The translations under genes and the position numbers were made by a program. From NCBI RefSeq assembly GCF_002251775.1, contig NZ_NOXX01000206.1, positions 1 to 50,238 of the forward strand: a DNA stretch of 50,238 bases, written 5' to 3'. This document shows, piece by piece, positions 33,400 to 41,009 of this stretch; the stretch's first letter is position 1; each line of letters begins with the position of its first letter. The notes under the pieces are model-generated. The model made no database searches. It was not told where the DNA came from and was given only the letters and a program-made list of their open reading frames with translations. Source of the DNA: Flavobacterium aurantiibacter. Lineage in GTDB: Bacteria > Bacteroidota > Bacteroidia > Flavobacteriales > Flavobacteriaceae.

Positions 33400-34368
33400 A
33401 TGAAAAAGAAAGTAGAAGGCGAATTAATTAGCATTGCGCATCGTGTTTTGAAACTAAAAGACAGTTCAGATCTTCGGGTTTTGCACGAAGAAGCTAAAAA
33501 CTTGTATGAGAAATTAAGTGTTTTGCTTTTTGTAGAAACGCAATTTGGCTCCGTTATGCCTACGATTGGTAAGGCTGAAATTCAAGATTTAGTTGTCGAA
33601 CATTACGAAAAGCCAGCAGCTACTGTTTTGGACACCGCTGTCGCAGAAGAAAAAGAAACTCCAATTTCTGAAATTGAGGTTGCCGAAGTTCCAGAAGTTT
33701 CAGCGGTCGAAGAAGAAACGACCGAGGTTGTTGTCGACGAAAATCCAGAACCAGAACCAACTCCCGAGCCTTTAGCTGTTCCTGCATTTGAAACGCGCAG
33801 CGAAGCGCCAAAACAAATTAGTTTCGCCGATTTGTTGGGTAGCGATTACACCGAACCTATTTTCGACAAAGTTTCAGATGCCGTTCCTGTTGTTAATGAA
33901 ACGCAAAATGAAGAGCCCGCTTCCGCAGAAGTAGCAGATGATTCTGAGGAAGAAATTATTCTGGAAACACGGCTTGAGGCTGAGAATGTAGTTGAAAGCA
34001 TCGAAACGCCTTTTGATTTGCCAATTGAAGAAGTTAAAGCTCCAGCGGTCGACTTATCGTTTGAACCTACTTTCACTGCGGCAACTCAAGTAGAGGAAAC
34101 TAAGTCGGTTTCCTTTGAAACGCAGCCCGAAAATGGGTTGCGCAGTTTTCAGTTTGGCCTAAACGACCGAATCGGATTTGAACGCAATCTTTTCGGTGGA
34201 AGCGCAGAAGACATGAATCGCGTTGTTTCTCAGCTCAGTACATTTAATTCTTACGAAGAAGCCGCTGAATTTATTGACGAAATGGTGCGTCCTGATTACA
34301 ATAATTGGAATGGAAAGGATGAATATGTAGAGCGATTTTTAGACATCATAAAAAGACGCTTTTCGTAA
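33400..34368 (+). CDS. Acidic protein of unknown function upstream of rsmI
   Basis: The 322-residue product has three parts. Residues 1 to about 70 are helical and basic/mixed (KKKVEGELISIAHRVLKLK). Residues about 75-235 are an acidic, Glu/Val/Pro-rich low-complexity linker with no hydrophobic membrane segment. Residues about 240-322 form a compact conserved-looking tail, LRSFQFGLNDRIGFERNLFGGSAEDMNRVVSQL onward, ending EYVERFLDIIKRRFS. No signal peptide is seen, so it is probably cytoplasmic. A GTG two codons upstream is an alternative start. It precedes rsmI by two bases, so the two are translationally linked. I do not recognise a named domain. Confidence 0.7.
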   Translation: MKKKVEGELISIAHRVLKLKDSSDLRVLHEEAKNLYEKLSVLLFVETQFGSVMPTIGKAEIQDLVVEHYEKPAATVLDTAVAEEKETPISEIEVAEVPEVSAVEEETTEVVVDENPEPEPTPEPLAVPAFETRSEAPKQISFADLLGSDYTEPIFDKVSDAVPVVNETQNEEPASAEVADDSEEEIILETRLEAENVVESIETPFDLPIEEVKAPAVDLSFEPTFTAATQVEETKSVSFETQPENGLRSFQFGLNDRIGFERNLFGGSAEDMNRVVSQLSTFNSYEEAAEFIDEMVRPDYNNWNGKDEYVERFLDIIKRRFS

Positions 34369-34370
34369 TA

Positions 34371-35051
34371 ATGACGGGTAAATTATTTGTTGTTCCAACG
34401 CCGATTGGAAATCTGGGCGACATGACCTACCGAGCTATTGAGGTGCTAAAAGCAGCCGATTTAATTTTGGCGGAAGACACCCGAAATAGCGGGAAATTAC
34501 TCAAGCACTTCGAGATTTCCACGCCTATGTCGAGTTATCACATGCACAACGAGCATCAGACCGTAAAGGGTTTAATTCAAAAACTGCAAAACGGAAATGT
34601 ACTTGCTTTAATTAGTGATGCGGGAACTCCGGCGATTTCAGATCCGGGATTTTTATTGGTTCGTGCTTGCGTGGAAAACGGAATACCGGTAGAAACTTTA
34701 CCAGGAGCAACGGCTTTTGTTCCAGCTTTAGTGAACAGCGGCTTTCCATCAGATCGCTTCGTTTTCGAAGGATTTCTTCCCGAAAAAAAAGGTCGGCAAA
34801 CGCGTTTACTTGAGCTCGCCAAAGAAGTAAGAACAGTGGTTTTGTATGTTTCTCCTCATAAATTGTTGAAGACTTTAGAGGAAATAAAAACGTATTTTGG
34901 TGACGATCGACAAGTTAGTTGCAGTCGGGAACTTTCGAAATTACACGAGGAAAACGTTCGCGGAACCGCAATTGAATTGATCGCTCATTTTTCTGCGAAA
35001 GCGATAAGAGGAGAATTCGTGGTTTGCATTGCGGGAAAACAGCGCAAATAG
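34371..35051 (+). CDS. rsmI: 16S rRNA (cytidine-1402 2'-O)-methyltransferase
   Basis: This 226-residue SAM-dependent enzyme of the tetrapyrrole-methylase fold modifies C1402 in the decoding centre of 16S rRNA. Diagnostic blocks are VVPTPIGNLGDMTYRA at the start, LAEDTRNSGKLLKH, LISDAGTPAISDPG and the FEGFLPEKKGRQ segment. It starts two bases after the preceding acidic-protein gene. An AT-rich two-gene insert lies 89 bases downstream. Confidence 0.96.
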   Translation: MTGKLFVVPTPIGNLGDMTYRAIEVLKAADLILAEDTRNSGKLLKHFEISTPMSSYHMHNEHQTVKGLIQKLQNGNVLALISDAGTPAISDPGFLLVRACVENGIPVETLPGATAFVPALVNSGFPSDRFVFEGFLPEKKGRQTRLLELAKEVRTVVLYVSPHKLLKTLEEIKTYFGDDRQVSCSRELSKLHEENVRGTAIELIAHFSAKAIRGEFVVCIAGKQRK

Positions 35052-35090
35052 TGAAAATGAATCAAAATATTTTTGTAAAAATTTAGCTAG

Positions 35091-35098
35091 TATATTTG
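35091..35098 (+). promoter_or_regulatory. -7 promoter element for the ATPase/nuclease pair
   Basis: TATATTTG matches TAnnTTTG, 42 bases before the TTG start at 35141. A second match, TATTTTTG, is at 35068-35075. The pair therefore seems to have its own promoter rather than relying on rsmI. Confidence 0.45.
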
Positions 35099-35140
35099 CT
35101 TCGGTAATTATTAAACCATATTTTCAAAACTCTACACAAT

Positions 35141-36430
35141 TTGAAAGCAGACACTTTAAATAACAGATTACTAGAAATTGAGAACGTCGGACCTATCAAG
35201 AAGGTAAGTCTATTCGTCAATAAATTTAACGTTTTCATCGGTGCTCAAAGTAGTGGCAAAAGTGTTATCGCGAAAATTCTAAGTTTTTGCAATTGGGTTG
35301 AAAAAGATATTGCGATTAATCAATCGTTTGCTGATTACGAAAAAAGACCAAACTACTTCATCGAAAAATTAGAGACTTTTCACAAGCTTAAAGGTTACTT
35401 GAATGAAAATAGTGTTATTCGGTTTTCTACAAACGTTATAAATCTTGAATATGTAAGAGGTAAGATAAACATTAGCTGGAAAAATAAGTATTCATACCAA
35501 AGAACAAAAATTTCATATATCCCTGCTGAGCGAAATTTAGCGATGTTACCAGAAATTGAGAAAGTAGACTTTCCTAACAACTATTTGAAGAGCTTTCTGT
35601 TTGATTGGTTTGACGCTCGGAAAAATTATAACGACGCGAATAAATTAAAGATTTTAAACATCAATGTAGAATTTTATTATCTAGAAGGAAAAAAAGATAA
35701 TATAATTGGTAGTGTAGATGGCCTTTATAATACCCCTTTAACACAAGCTTCAAGTGGTTTACAGTCTGTTGTTCCTTTAATAGTTTTAGTAGATTATCTA
35801 ACTACAAAAATTTATTCTGAAGAGCAGAATATATCCTTTTTATTTGACGAGCTAAGAATGAAGGTTAATGATTTGCTTTTAGATGATTTAGTATTAGCCC
35901 CTTTGTTTTCTAACGAACAATTGAAAAGTGGTACAAGAAAGGCAGATATCTTTGAAGAATTTGTTAAACTTTTAAAAACTGGTGATGAGTCAGCAAATCA
36001 GAAATTTAAATTTTACCATGAAGTTAGAGATAAAATATTTAAAACTCATGGCACGAATCTGATAATCGAGGAACCAGAACAAAACCTTTTCCCTTCAACG
36101 CAAAAGGCCTTAATATATTATCTACTTAAATCTGTCGCAGCAAATGAGAATCATTCAATTACAATGACTACTCACAGCCCGTACATTTTATATGCAATAA
36201 ATAACTGTGTTTTAGGTTTTCTAACAAAAGATAAATCGGATACTAATGATTTTGAATCGCTGGATTGTTACGACTCATTAATCGACCCTTTGTCCGTATC
36301 TATTTATGAAGTTGAGAATGGCCAGCTCCGCTCAATTCAAGAAAGTGATGGCCTTATTAAAGATAATTTCTTTGATAAAAAAATGAAAGAATTGATGGAC
36401 GAATTTTACATTATGCTTAATCATTATTGA
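35141..36430 (+). CDS. AAA (ABC/OLD-like) ATPase of a two-gene island
   Basis: The 429-residue protein is an SMC/ABC-type P-loop ATPase. Walker A is GAQSSGKS (34-41), an ABC-signature-like SSGLQS is at 204-209, Walker B LIIEEPEQNL is at 307-316, and the switch TTHSPY begins at 343. An insert of about 160 residues separates Walker A and the signature. After the ATPase core there is a short helical tail with no visible TOPRIM motif. The start is TTG; there is no better ATG before the first strand. Base composition is clearly more AT-rich than rsmI and recJ on either side (one 60-base line is about 17% GC). Such ATPases drive several phage-defence systems together with an effector. A small putative nuclease follows 3 bases later. 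Confidence 0.8.
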   Translation: MKADTLNNRLLEIENVGPIKKVSLFVNKFNVFIGAQSSGKSVIAKILSFCNWVEKDIAINQSFADYEKRPNYFIEKLETFHKLKGYLNENSVIRFSTNVINLEYVRGKINISWKNKYSYQRTKISYIPAERNLAMLPEIEKVDFPNNYLKSFLFDWFDARKNYNDANKLKILNINVEFYYLEGKKDNIIGSVDGLYNTPLTQASSGLQSVVPLIVLVDYLTTKIYSEEQNISFLFDELRMKVNDLLLDDLVLAPLFSNEQLKSGTRKADIFEEFVKLLKTGDESANQKFKFYHEVRDKIFKTHGTNLIIEEPEQNLFPSTQKALIYYLLKSVAANENHSITMTTHSPYILYAINNCVLGFLTKDKSDTNDFESLDCYDSLIDPLSVSIYEVENGQLRSIQESDGLIKDNFFDKKMKELMDEFYIMLNHY

Positions 36431-36433
36431 TTT

Positions 36434-37024
36434 ATGATTGAATTAGGTATAAGTAAGAAATTTGAACATCAAATTTCCAGGCTATTAAAATTTAATTGTT
36501 CTGTTTTCGTTGTCGATTATTCTAATTCTAGTCTAATTAATGAGAGTAAGCGGGGAGTTGAAATTTATGCTGTTAATCCTCCAGAAGATGCCGCATATTT
36601 CTCTATCTACAATGAAAATGAAATTGATTTTAGAGGATTGATTTTTGATCATACTAGTTTTCGTCATAAAAATGGAAAAACCAAAACACAGTGTGAGGCT
36701 GTTTTCTTTCCTAACTCCGACTTAGCAAATACATGGGTTTTATTCTGTGAATTAAAGTATAGCAATTTACCGAATAGGAATAGTTTAAATCTTACTAAAG
36801 CACTAAAACAACTTTATAAAACTAGATACTACTACGTTCAAGAAAATGTAATTAGTACTCTTAATAATTCTTATTTAGTAGCTTCATTACCACTTCAAAG
36901 TGAACCGTTCCCAAATTTTATTTTAAGTCCAGCTTTGTTACTCAAACTGAAATCTAAAAGAAACATTATAGTAAGGCTACAAAACAGTGTCTCAATTAAA
37001 TCTCTTCGACAATTATCAATTTAA
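36434..37024 (+). CDS. Putative PD-(D/E)xK-like nuclease partner of the ATPase
   Basis: This 196-residue protein is unrecognised as a family. It contains E88 in QCEAVFF, followed 18 residues later by E106-L-K108 in FCELKYS, then a helix with KALKQLYKTRYYY. An acidic residue in one strand, E-x-K in the next and a following helix with Gln/Lys is the arrangement of the PD-(D/E)xK nuclease core; Asp72 in IFDHTS is another candidate. The nuclease call is an inference from this motif only. There is no signal peptide or membrane segment. Start ATG is 3 bases after the ATPase stop, so expression is coupled. AT-rich like the ATPase and likely acquired with it. Confidence 0.5.
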   Translation: MIELGISKKFEHQISRLLKFNCSVFVVDYSNSSLINESKRGVEIYAVNPPEDAAYFSIYNENEIDFRGLIFDHTSFRHKNGKTKTQCEAVFFPNSDLANTWVLFCELKYSNLPNRNSLNLTKALKQLYKTRYYYVQENVISTLNNSYLVASLPLQSEPFPNFILSPALLLKLKSKRNIIVRLQNSVSIKSLRQLSI

Positions 37025-37078
37025 AGATTCTGCGTTGACTGGATCAATTTAAATATTGAAGATTTTACCGCATAAGTT

Positions 37079-37095
37079 TTACGGAAAAGCCGTAA
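37079..37095. promoter_or_regulatory. Inverted repeat TTACGG-N5-CCGTAA upstream of recJ
   Basis: TTACGG (37079-37084), AAAAG, CCGTAA (37090-37095), ending 55 bases before the recJ start. The same arms with the same 5-base spacing occur at 48873-48889, 52 bases before another start codon. It may be a regulator-binding site. Confidence 0.45.
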
Positions 37096-37116
37096 TTCCA
37101 TATCCGAAAAAGCACT

Positions 37117-37124
37117 TACTTTCG
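37117..37124 (+). promoter_or_regulatory. Probable -7 element for recJ
   Basis: TACTTTCG differs from TAnnTTTG by one base and lies 26 bases before the ATG. Confidence 0.35.
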
Positions 37125-37150
37125 TTAGCTCTATTCCATACAGAAAATTT

Positions 37151-38842
37151 ATGCGCTGGAAATTAAAACCACTACCCGAACTTCACGAAATACAAGCCTT
37201 ACAAGCAGCCGGAATAAAAAGCGAAATCTTAGCTAGCTTGTTTTTGCAACGCAACATTCGCGATTTTGACACTGCTCGAGAATTTTGCAACCCGGATTTA
37301 AGCGCGCTCCATGATCCGTTTTTGATGCGCGATATGGACGTTGCCGTGAATCGTGTTTTACAAGCACTTAATCAAAACGAACGCATTTTGGTTTTTGGCG
37401 ATTACGATGTAGATGGAACTACAGCCGTTTCGTTGATGTACACCTATTTAGCTACAAAAACAACTTCGGTATCTCATTACATACCCGATCGGTACACCGA
37501 AGGTTATGGCGTTTCGAAACGTGGAATCGACTTTGCCGCCGATAACGACTTTACTTTGATCATTGCGCTCGATTGTGGAATTAAATCGGTTGAGCTAGTG
37601 GCGTATGCAAAAACACTTGGAATTGATTTTATTATTTGCGATCATCATTTACCCGGTGCTATTATTCCTGAAGCAGTGGCCGTTTTGGATCCGAAACGAG
37701 TTGATTGTGCGTATCCGTACAAAGAGCTCTGCGGCTGTGGTGTTGGTTTTAAGCTGGTTCAGGCCATAGAAAGTAAATTGGAAAACGACACCGACTTTGT
37801 GTGGAGTTTACTCGATTTTGTGGCTATTGCGATAGCGGCAGACATAGTTCCGTTGACGGGAGAAAATCGGATTTTGGCGTATTTTGGTTTGGAACTTATT
37901 AATCGAGATTGCCGCGTTGGATTAAAAGCTTTGAAGCAGAAATCGAAAAAGAAAGTGCTCGATTTAGAAGACTTGGTTTTTGTGTTTGCGCCACGAATAA
38001 ATGCCGCAGGTCGAATTAATCTCGGACGAGACGCGGTAGAATTGATGATTGAAACCGACGAACAAGTAGCGCAATCTTTTGCCGACGCGATAGAATCGTA
38101 CAATGAAACGCGACGTGAATTTGATCAACAAACGACGGTAGAAGCTTTGGAACAAATTCGTAAAAACAAAGAGGAGGAGGCACCCGCTACAGTCGTTTTC
38201 GATGCGCATTGGAACAAGGGCGTAATCGGGATTGTAGCTTCGCGGTTAATTGAAACGCATTACCGACCCACTTTGGTTTTTACTAAAAGTAAAGGAGTTT
38301 ACGCTGCTTCGGGAAGATCGGTTGCGGGATTTGATTTGTATCAAGCTTTAGAAGCCTGCCAGCAACACTTGGTGCAATTTGGCGGACACACTTTTGCCGC
38401 AGGAATGACGATTTTACCGGAAAACTATATCGAATTTAAAAAAGCCTTTAATGCAGTAGTTCAGGAATTGCGCGCACCGGAAACGCTCGAGCCTGAAATC
38501 GAAATCGACATGGAAATCGACATCCAACGCGTGTCGGATAATTTGGTTGCTAATTACAGCAGGCTTGGACCTTTTGGACCCGCACACATGAAACCTGTTT
38601 TTTTAAGCAAAAATGTACGAATTGCTGCCTCGGCGCGAACAGTTGGCAAAGATAAATCGCATTTGAGTTTTGAATTGGAACTCGACGATCAGCGAAAAAT
38701 TACGGCGATAGCTTTTAAGCAAGGCTCAAGAGTTGACGAGGCTTCGGGTAGTGTTGATGTTGTGTACACGATTAACTATAACGAATTTCGCGACGTCAGA
38801 AAGCTTCAATTAATTGTGATTGACTTTCGAAAATCGGTTTAA
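37151..38842 (+). CDS. recJ: Single-stranded-DNA-specific exonuclease RecJ
   Basis: The 563-residue DHH-superfamily 5'-3' exonuclease acts in RecF-pathway recombination and mismatch repair. Motifs visible: GDYDVDGTTA with Asp84, Asp86 and Asp88; DCG at 141; DHH at 164-166, which bind the metal pair; and the C-terminal DHHA1 block with ASGRSVAGFDLYQAL and FGGHTFAAGM. An OB-like C-terminal domain follows. Length is normal for the family. It is separated from the AT-rich ATPase island by 126 bases that hold an inverted repeat and a probable promoter. Confidence 0.96.
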   Translation: MRWKLKPLPELHEIQALQAAGIKSEILASLFLQRNIRDFDTAREFCNPDLSALHDPFLMRDMDVAVNRVLQALNQNERILVFGDYDVDGTTAVSLMYTYLATKTTSVSHYIPDRYTEGYGVSKRGIDFAADNDFTLIIALDCGIKSVELVAYAKTLGIDFIICDHHLPGAIIPEAVAVLDPKRVDCAYPYKELCGCGVGFKLVQAIESKLENDTDFVWSLLDFVAIAIAADIVPLTGENRILAYFGLELINRDCRVGLKALKQKSKKKVLDLEDLVFVFAPRINAAGRINLGRDAVELMIETDEQVAQSFADAIESYNETRREFDQQTTVEALEQIRKNKEEEAPATVVFDAHWNKGVIGIVASRLIETHYRPTLVFTKSKGVYAASGRSVAGFDLYQALEACQQHLVQFGGHTFAAGMTILPENYIEFKKAFNAVVQELRAPETLEPEIEIDMEIDIQRVSDNLVANYSRLGPFGPAHMKPVFLSKNVRIAASARTVGKDKSHLSFELELDDQRKITAIAFKQGSRVDEASGSVDVVYTINYNEFRDVRKLQLIVIDFRKSV

Positions 38843-38888
38843 CTCAATGCTGCAATCGGGTTACAATAATCGAAGGATTTGTATTGAA

Positions 38889-39419
38889 TCAGTTGCTAAC
38901 GAATCTTGGATCGGTATCCATCTTTGTGCCACATACCGAACAGGTTCTTAATTCTTCGTTGGCATAAAATGCTTTGAAATGCGGAAGGAAATCGGTTTCG
39001 ATATTCTTCAGCTCAAAATAAACTTCGTGAAGTTTGTGATTGCAATTTTCGCAATACCAAAGCAAACCATCGGTAAAACCTTGATTGTCGCGCTTTCTCT
39101 CGATAACCAAACCTACCGAATTAGCCGAACGAACGGGCGAATGTGGTGTTTTCGCAGGATGTAAATACACATCTCCCGGACCAAGTTTTTTAATTTCTAA
39201 ACCGTTTTCTGTTTGAATTTTTAATTCAATTGTGCCTTCCAGCTGAAAGAAGAATTCTTCGGTTTCGTTATAGTGGAAATCTTTTCGAGCGTTCGGACCA
39301 CCTACAATCATGATGATGTAATCGCCCGATTCTACAAAAAGTTGTTTGTTGCCAACGGGTGGTTTTAGGAGTTCTTTGTTTTCGGAAATCCAAGTAAAAA
39401 GGTTAAACGGTGCTTCCAT
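38889..39419 (-). CDS. 3-Hydroxyanthranilate 3,4-dioxygenase
   Basis: This 176-residue cupin enzyme opens the ring of 3-hydroxyanthranilate in the kynurenine route from tryptophan to quinolinate and NAD. Iron ligands are His49, Glu55 and His93; Arg45 and Arg97 are substrate-binding positions. The bacterial form has a rubredoxin-like second metal site, here Cys123, Cys126, Cys160 and Cys163. It is the last gene of a minus-strand operon: its start abuts the stop of a secreted OB-fold protein gene. No other kynurenine gene is nearby. Confidence 0.95.
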   Translation of the reverse strand: MEAPFNLFTWISENKELLKPPVGNKQLFVESGDYIIMIVGGPNARKDFHYNETEEFFFQLEGTIELKIQTENGLEIKKLGPGDVYLHPAKTPHSPVRSANSVGLVIERKRDNQGFTDGLLWYCENCNHKLHEVYFELKNIETDFLPHFKAFYANEELRTCSVCGTKMDTDPRFVSN

Positions 39420-39776
39420 CTATTTGACGATTGCGAACTTTTGCGGATTGATTATCGAAGGTAAACCTCCAGACTCCTTTCCGTTAACAATGACTCCTTT
39501 TACTACGATATTTTTGTCTTTCAGTTTGTTGTAATCAATTTTTAGCCGGTTAAGCAACTTTTCGCTAACAACTACGCTAAAAATATTATTGGGAAATGCT
39601 ACGTCGATATTAAGCGTAATCAAATTCGTTTCGGTTGATTTACGAACGCCAACCACTTTTCCCTTAACAAATTTGTCTTTGCCAATAAAATTGGTAATTA
39701 CTTTCGTGGAAATTGTATCCTGCGCGAAGGTTTCCGCGAAAGCGAAAAACACCAAAAGAACAAGAACCTTTTTCAT
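39420..39776 (-). CDS. Small exported protein, probable OB fold
   Basis: This 118-residue protein has a signal peptide (MKKVLVLLVFFAFAETFAQ) and a mature part of alternating strands: KFVKGKVVGVRKSTETNLITLNI, then IFSVVVSEKLL, then KNIVVKGVIV and FAIVK. The pattern resembles the OB-fold domains that sit in or beside secreted nucleases and nucleic-acid-binding proteins. The stop of the upstream secreted nuclease gene overlaps its start by one base, so the two exported products are probably made together. I know no specific function. Confidence 0.65.
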   Translation of the reverse strand: MKKVLVLLVFFAFAETFAQDTISTKVITNFIGKDKFVKGKVVGVRKSTETNLITLNIDVAFPNNIFSVVVSEKLLNRLKIDYNKLKDKNIVVKGVIVNGKESGGLPSIINPQKFAIVK

Positions 39777-40876
39777 TACTTACCTTCTTTAATCAGATAA
39801 ATATAAACGGGAAAGTGGTCGCTATAACCAATTTCGTTTGCAGAATGGCGCAGCGGATATCCTTTGTACTGACCGTCGGTTTGAATTAAATACGACTTAT
39901 TAAAAATTCCCGCTTTCCAATATTTGAATGAGCTGTAATCACCTTTTACCAATCCTTCAGAAACCATAATTTGGTCGAAAATATCGCCACTGTCACGGTA
40001 AAAAAGCGTTGCGTGTCCTTCTTTAGCCATTTGTTCGAACGGGTTGTAGATGTCGCCTTCTTTCACTTCATCTTTCTTCAATTTAGCGCCAATTCCAAGT
40101 TTAATAGATTTGTTGTATGAGCCGTCGTTGTAATCGCCCATGGTAATTATTTTCGCTTTTGGATTAATTTTAAAGAGCGAATCCATGATTTTTCGATTCA
40201 ATTTTCCAGCAGCTTCTCTAAACGGACTACTTTTTTTCTCACCTCCGGAACGCGACGGCCAGTGATTTACTAAAACGTGAATTTCTTCGCCATCGAGTAA
40301 GCCCGTAACTAATAATATGTCTCGGGTGTACACGCGGTCGTCGGTAGCTACTTCAATTTTATCGTCCGAAACTTCTTCTTCCTCTTTCTTTTCCTTAACT
40401 TTTTGATTGTTTCTGTAAATTAAGAGTGGAATATTCTTGTAGCTGGTAGGCTTAAAATGCTTTTTTTGGTAGAGCAATGCCACATCGATTCCGCGTTTAT
40501 CTGGCGAATCGTAATGAACGATACCGTAATTTCCCGGCAGCATTTTCGGTTGTTTCACTAAATCTTCGAGTACGCCACGATTTTCAATTTCCACACCACC
40601 AATAAGTACGGGCATTTCTTTTTGTTGATCTGAAGTTCCGATTTCAGACAAAACACGCGACAGATTTGTTAATTTTTTCTTATATTTCTTCGATGTCCAG
40701 TTTTGAGCACCGTTAGGCAACCATTCTTCATCATTATTTGGATTGTTGATGGTGTCGAATAAATTTTCGAAGTTGTAAAACGCAACGGTATGCACATAAT
40801 ACTTTTTAGCCTGTGAAAATGAGGCCTGAAATGCAAAAAAAAGAACAATTATGGCATTCCATTTAGAAATTCGCAT
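39776..40876 (-). CDS. Exported endonuclease/exonuclease/phosphatase-family protein
   Basis: The 366-residue protein has a signal peptide ending near SFSQ and the EEP (exonuclease III/DNase I-like) core: VAFYNFENLFDT for the N-terminal Asn block, GGVEIENRGVLEDLV with the metal-binding Glu, VLVNHWPSRSGG, TMGDYNDGSYNKSI with the catalytic Asp/Asn pair and GYSDHFPVYIYL with the terminal Asp-His. It probably hydrolyses DNA, RNA or another phosphodiester outside the cytoplasm. It heads an operon with an OB-fold protein, and is divergent from a TonB-dependent receptor whose promoter lies next to its own. Shared nutrient use (nucleic acids or phosphate) is plausible. Confidence 0.85.
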   Translation of the reverse strand: MRISKWNAIIVLFFAFQASFSQAKKYYVHTVAFYNFENLFDTINNPNNDEEWLPNGAQNWTSKKYKKKLTNLSRVLSEIGTSDQQKEMPVLIGGVEIENRGVLEDLVKQPKMLPGNYGIVHYDSPDKRGIDVALLYQKKHFKPTSYKNIPLLIYRNNQKVKEKKEEEEVSDDKIEVATDDRVYTRDILLVTGLLDGEEIHVLVNHWPSRSGGEKKSSPFREAAGKLNRKIMDSLFKINPKAKIITMGDYNDGSYNKSIKLGIGAKLKKDEVKEGDIYNPFEQMAKEGHATLFYRDSGDIFDQIMVSEGLVKGDYSSFKYWKAGIFNKSYLIQTDGQYKGYPLRHSANEIGYSDHFPVYIYLIKEGK

Positions 40877-40922
40877 AAGTAGAATATTAAATTAATATGA
40901 AGAATCGATTTAAAGTCGGTCA

Positions 40923-40958
40923 CAAAAGTAGATAATATTAATTAATGCTATACTTTTG
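40923..40958. promoter_or_regulatory. Back-to-back promoters of nuclease and TonB receptor
   Basis: TACTTTTG on the minus strand (40930-40923) and TACTTTTG on the plus strand (40951-40958) are exact mirror images separated by 20 AT-rich bases. Each matches TAnnTTTG. The two divergent operons may be co-regulated from here. Confidence 0.6.
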
Positions 40959-41009
40959 CACCCGTTAAGAAAAAATTAATCTTGACATTTTATTAACTTT
41001 TATATTTAT

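Noticed and set aside
35141..37024. PARIS (AriA/AriB) or Gabija as the identity of the ATPase pair
   Set aside because: The second protein is only 196 residues with an E-x-K motif, not a TOPRIM/DUF4435 or UvrD-like helicase, and the ATPase has no visible TOPRIM tail.
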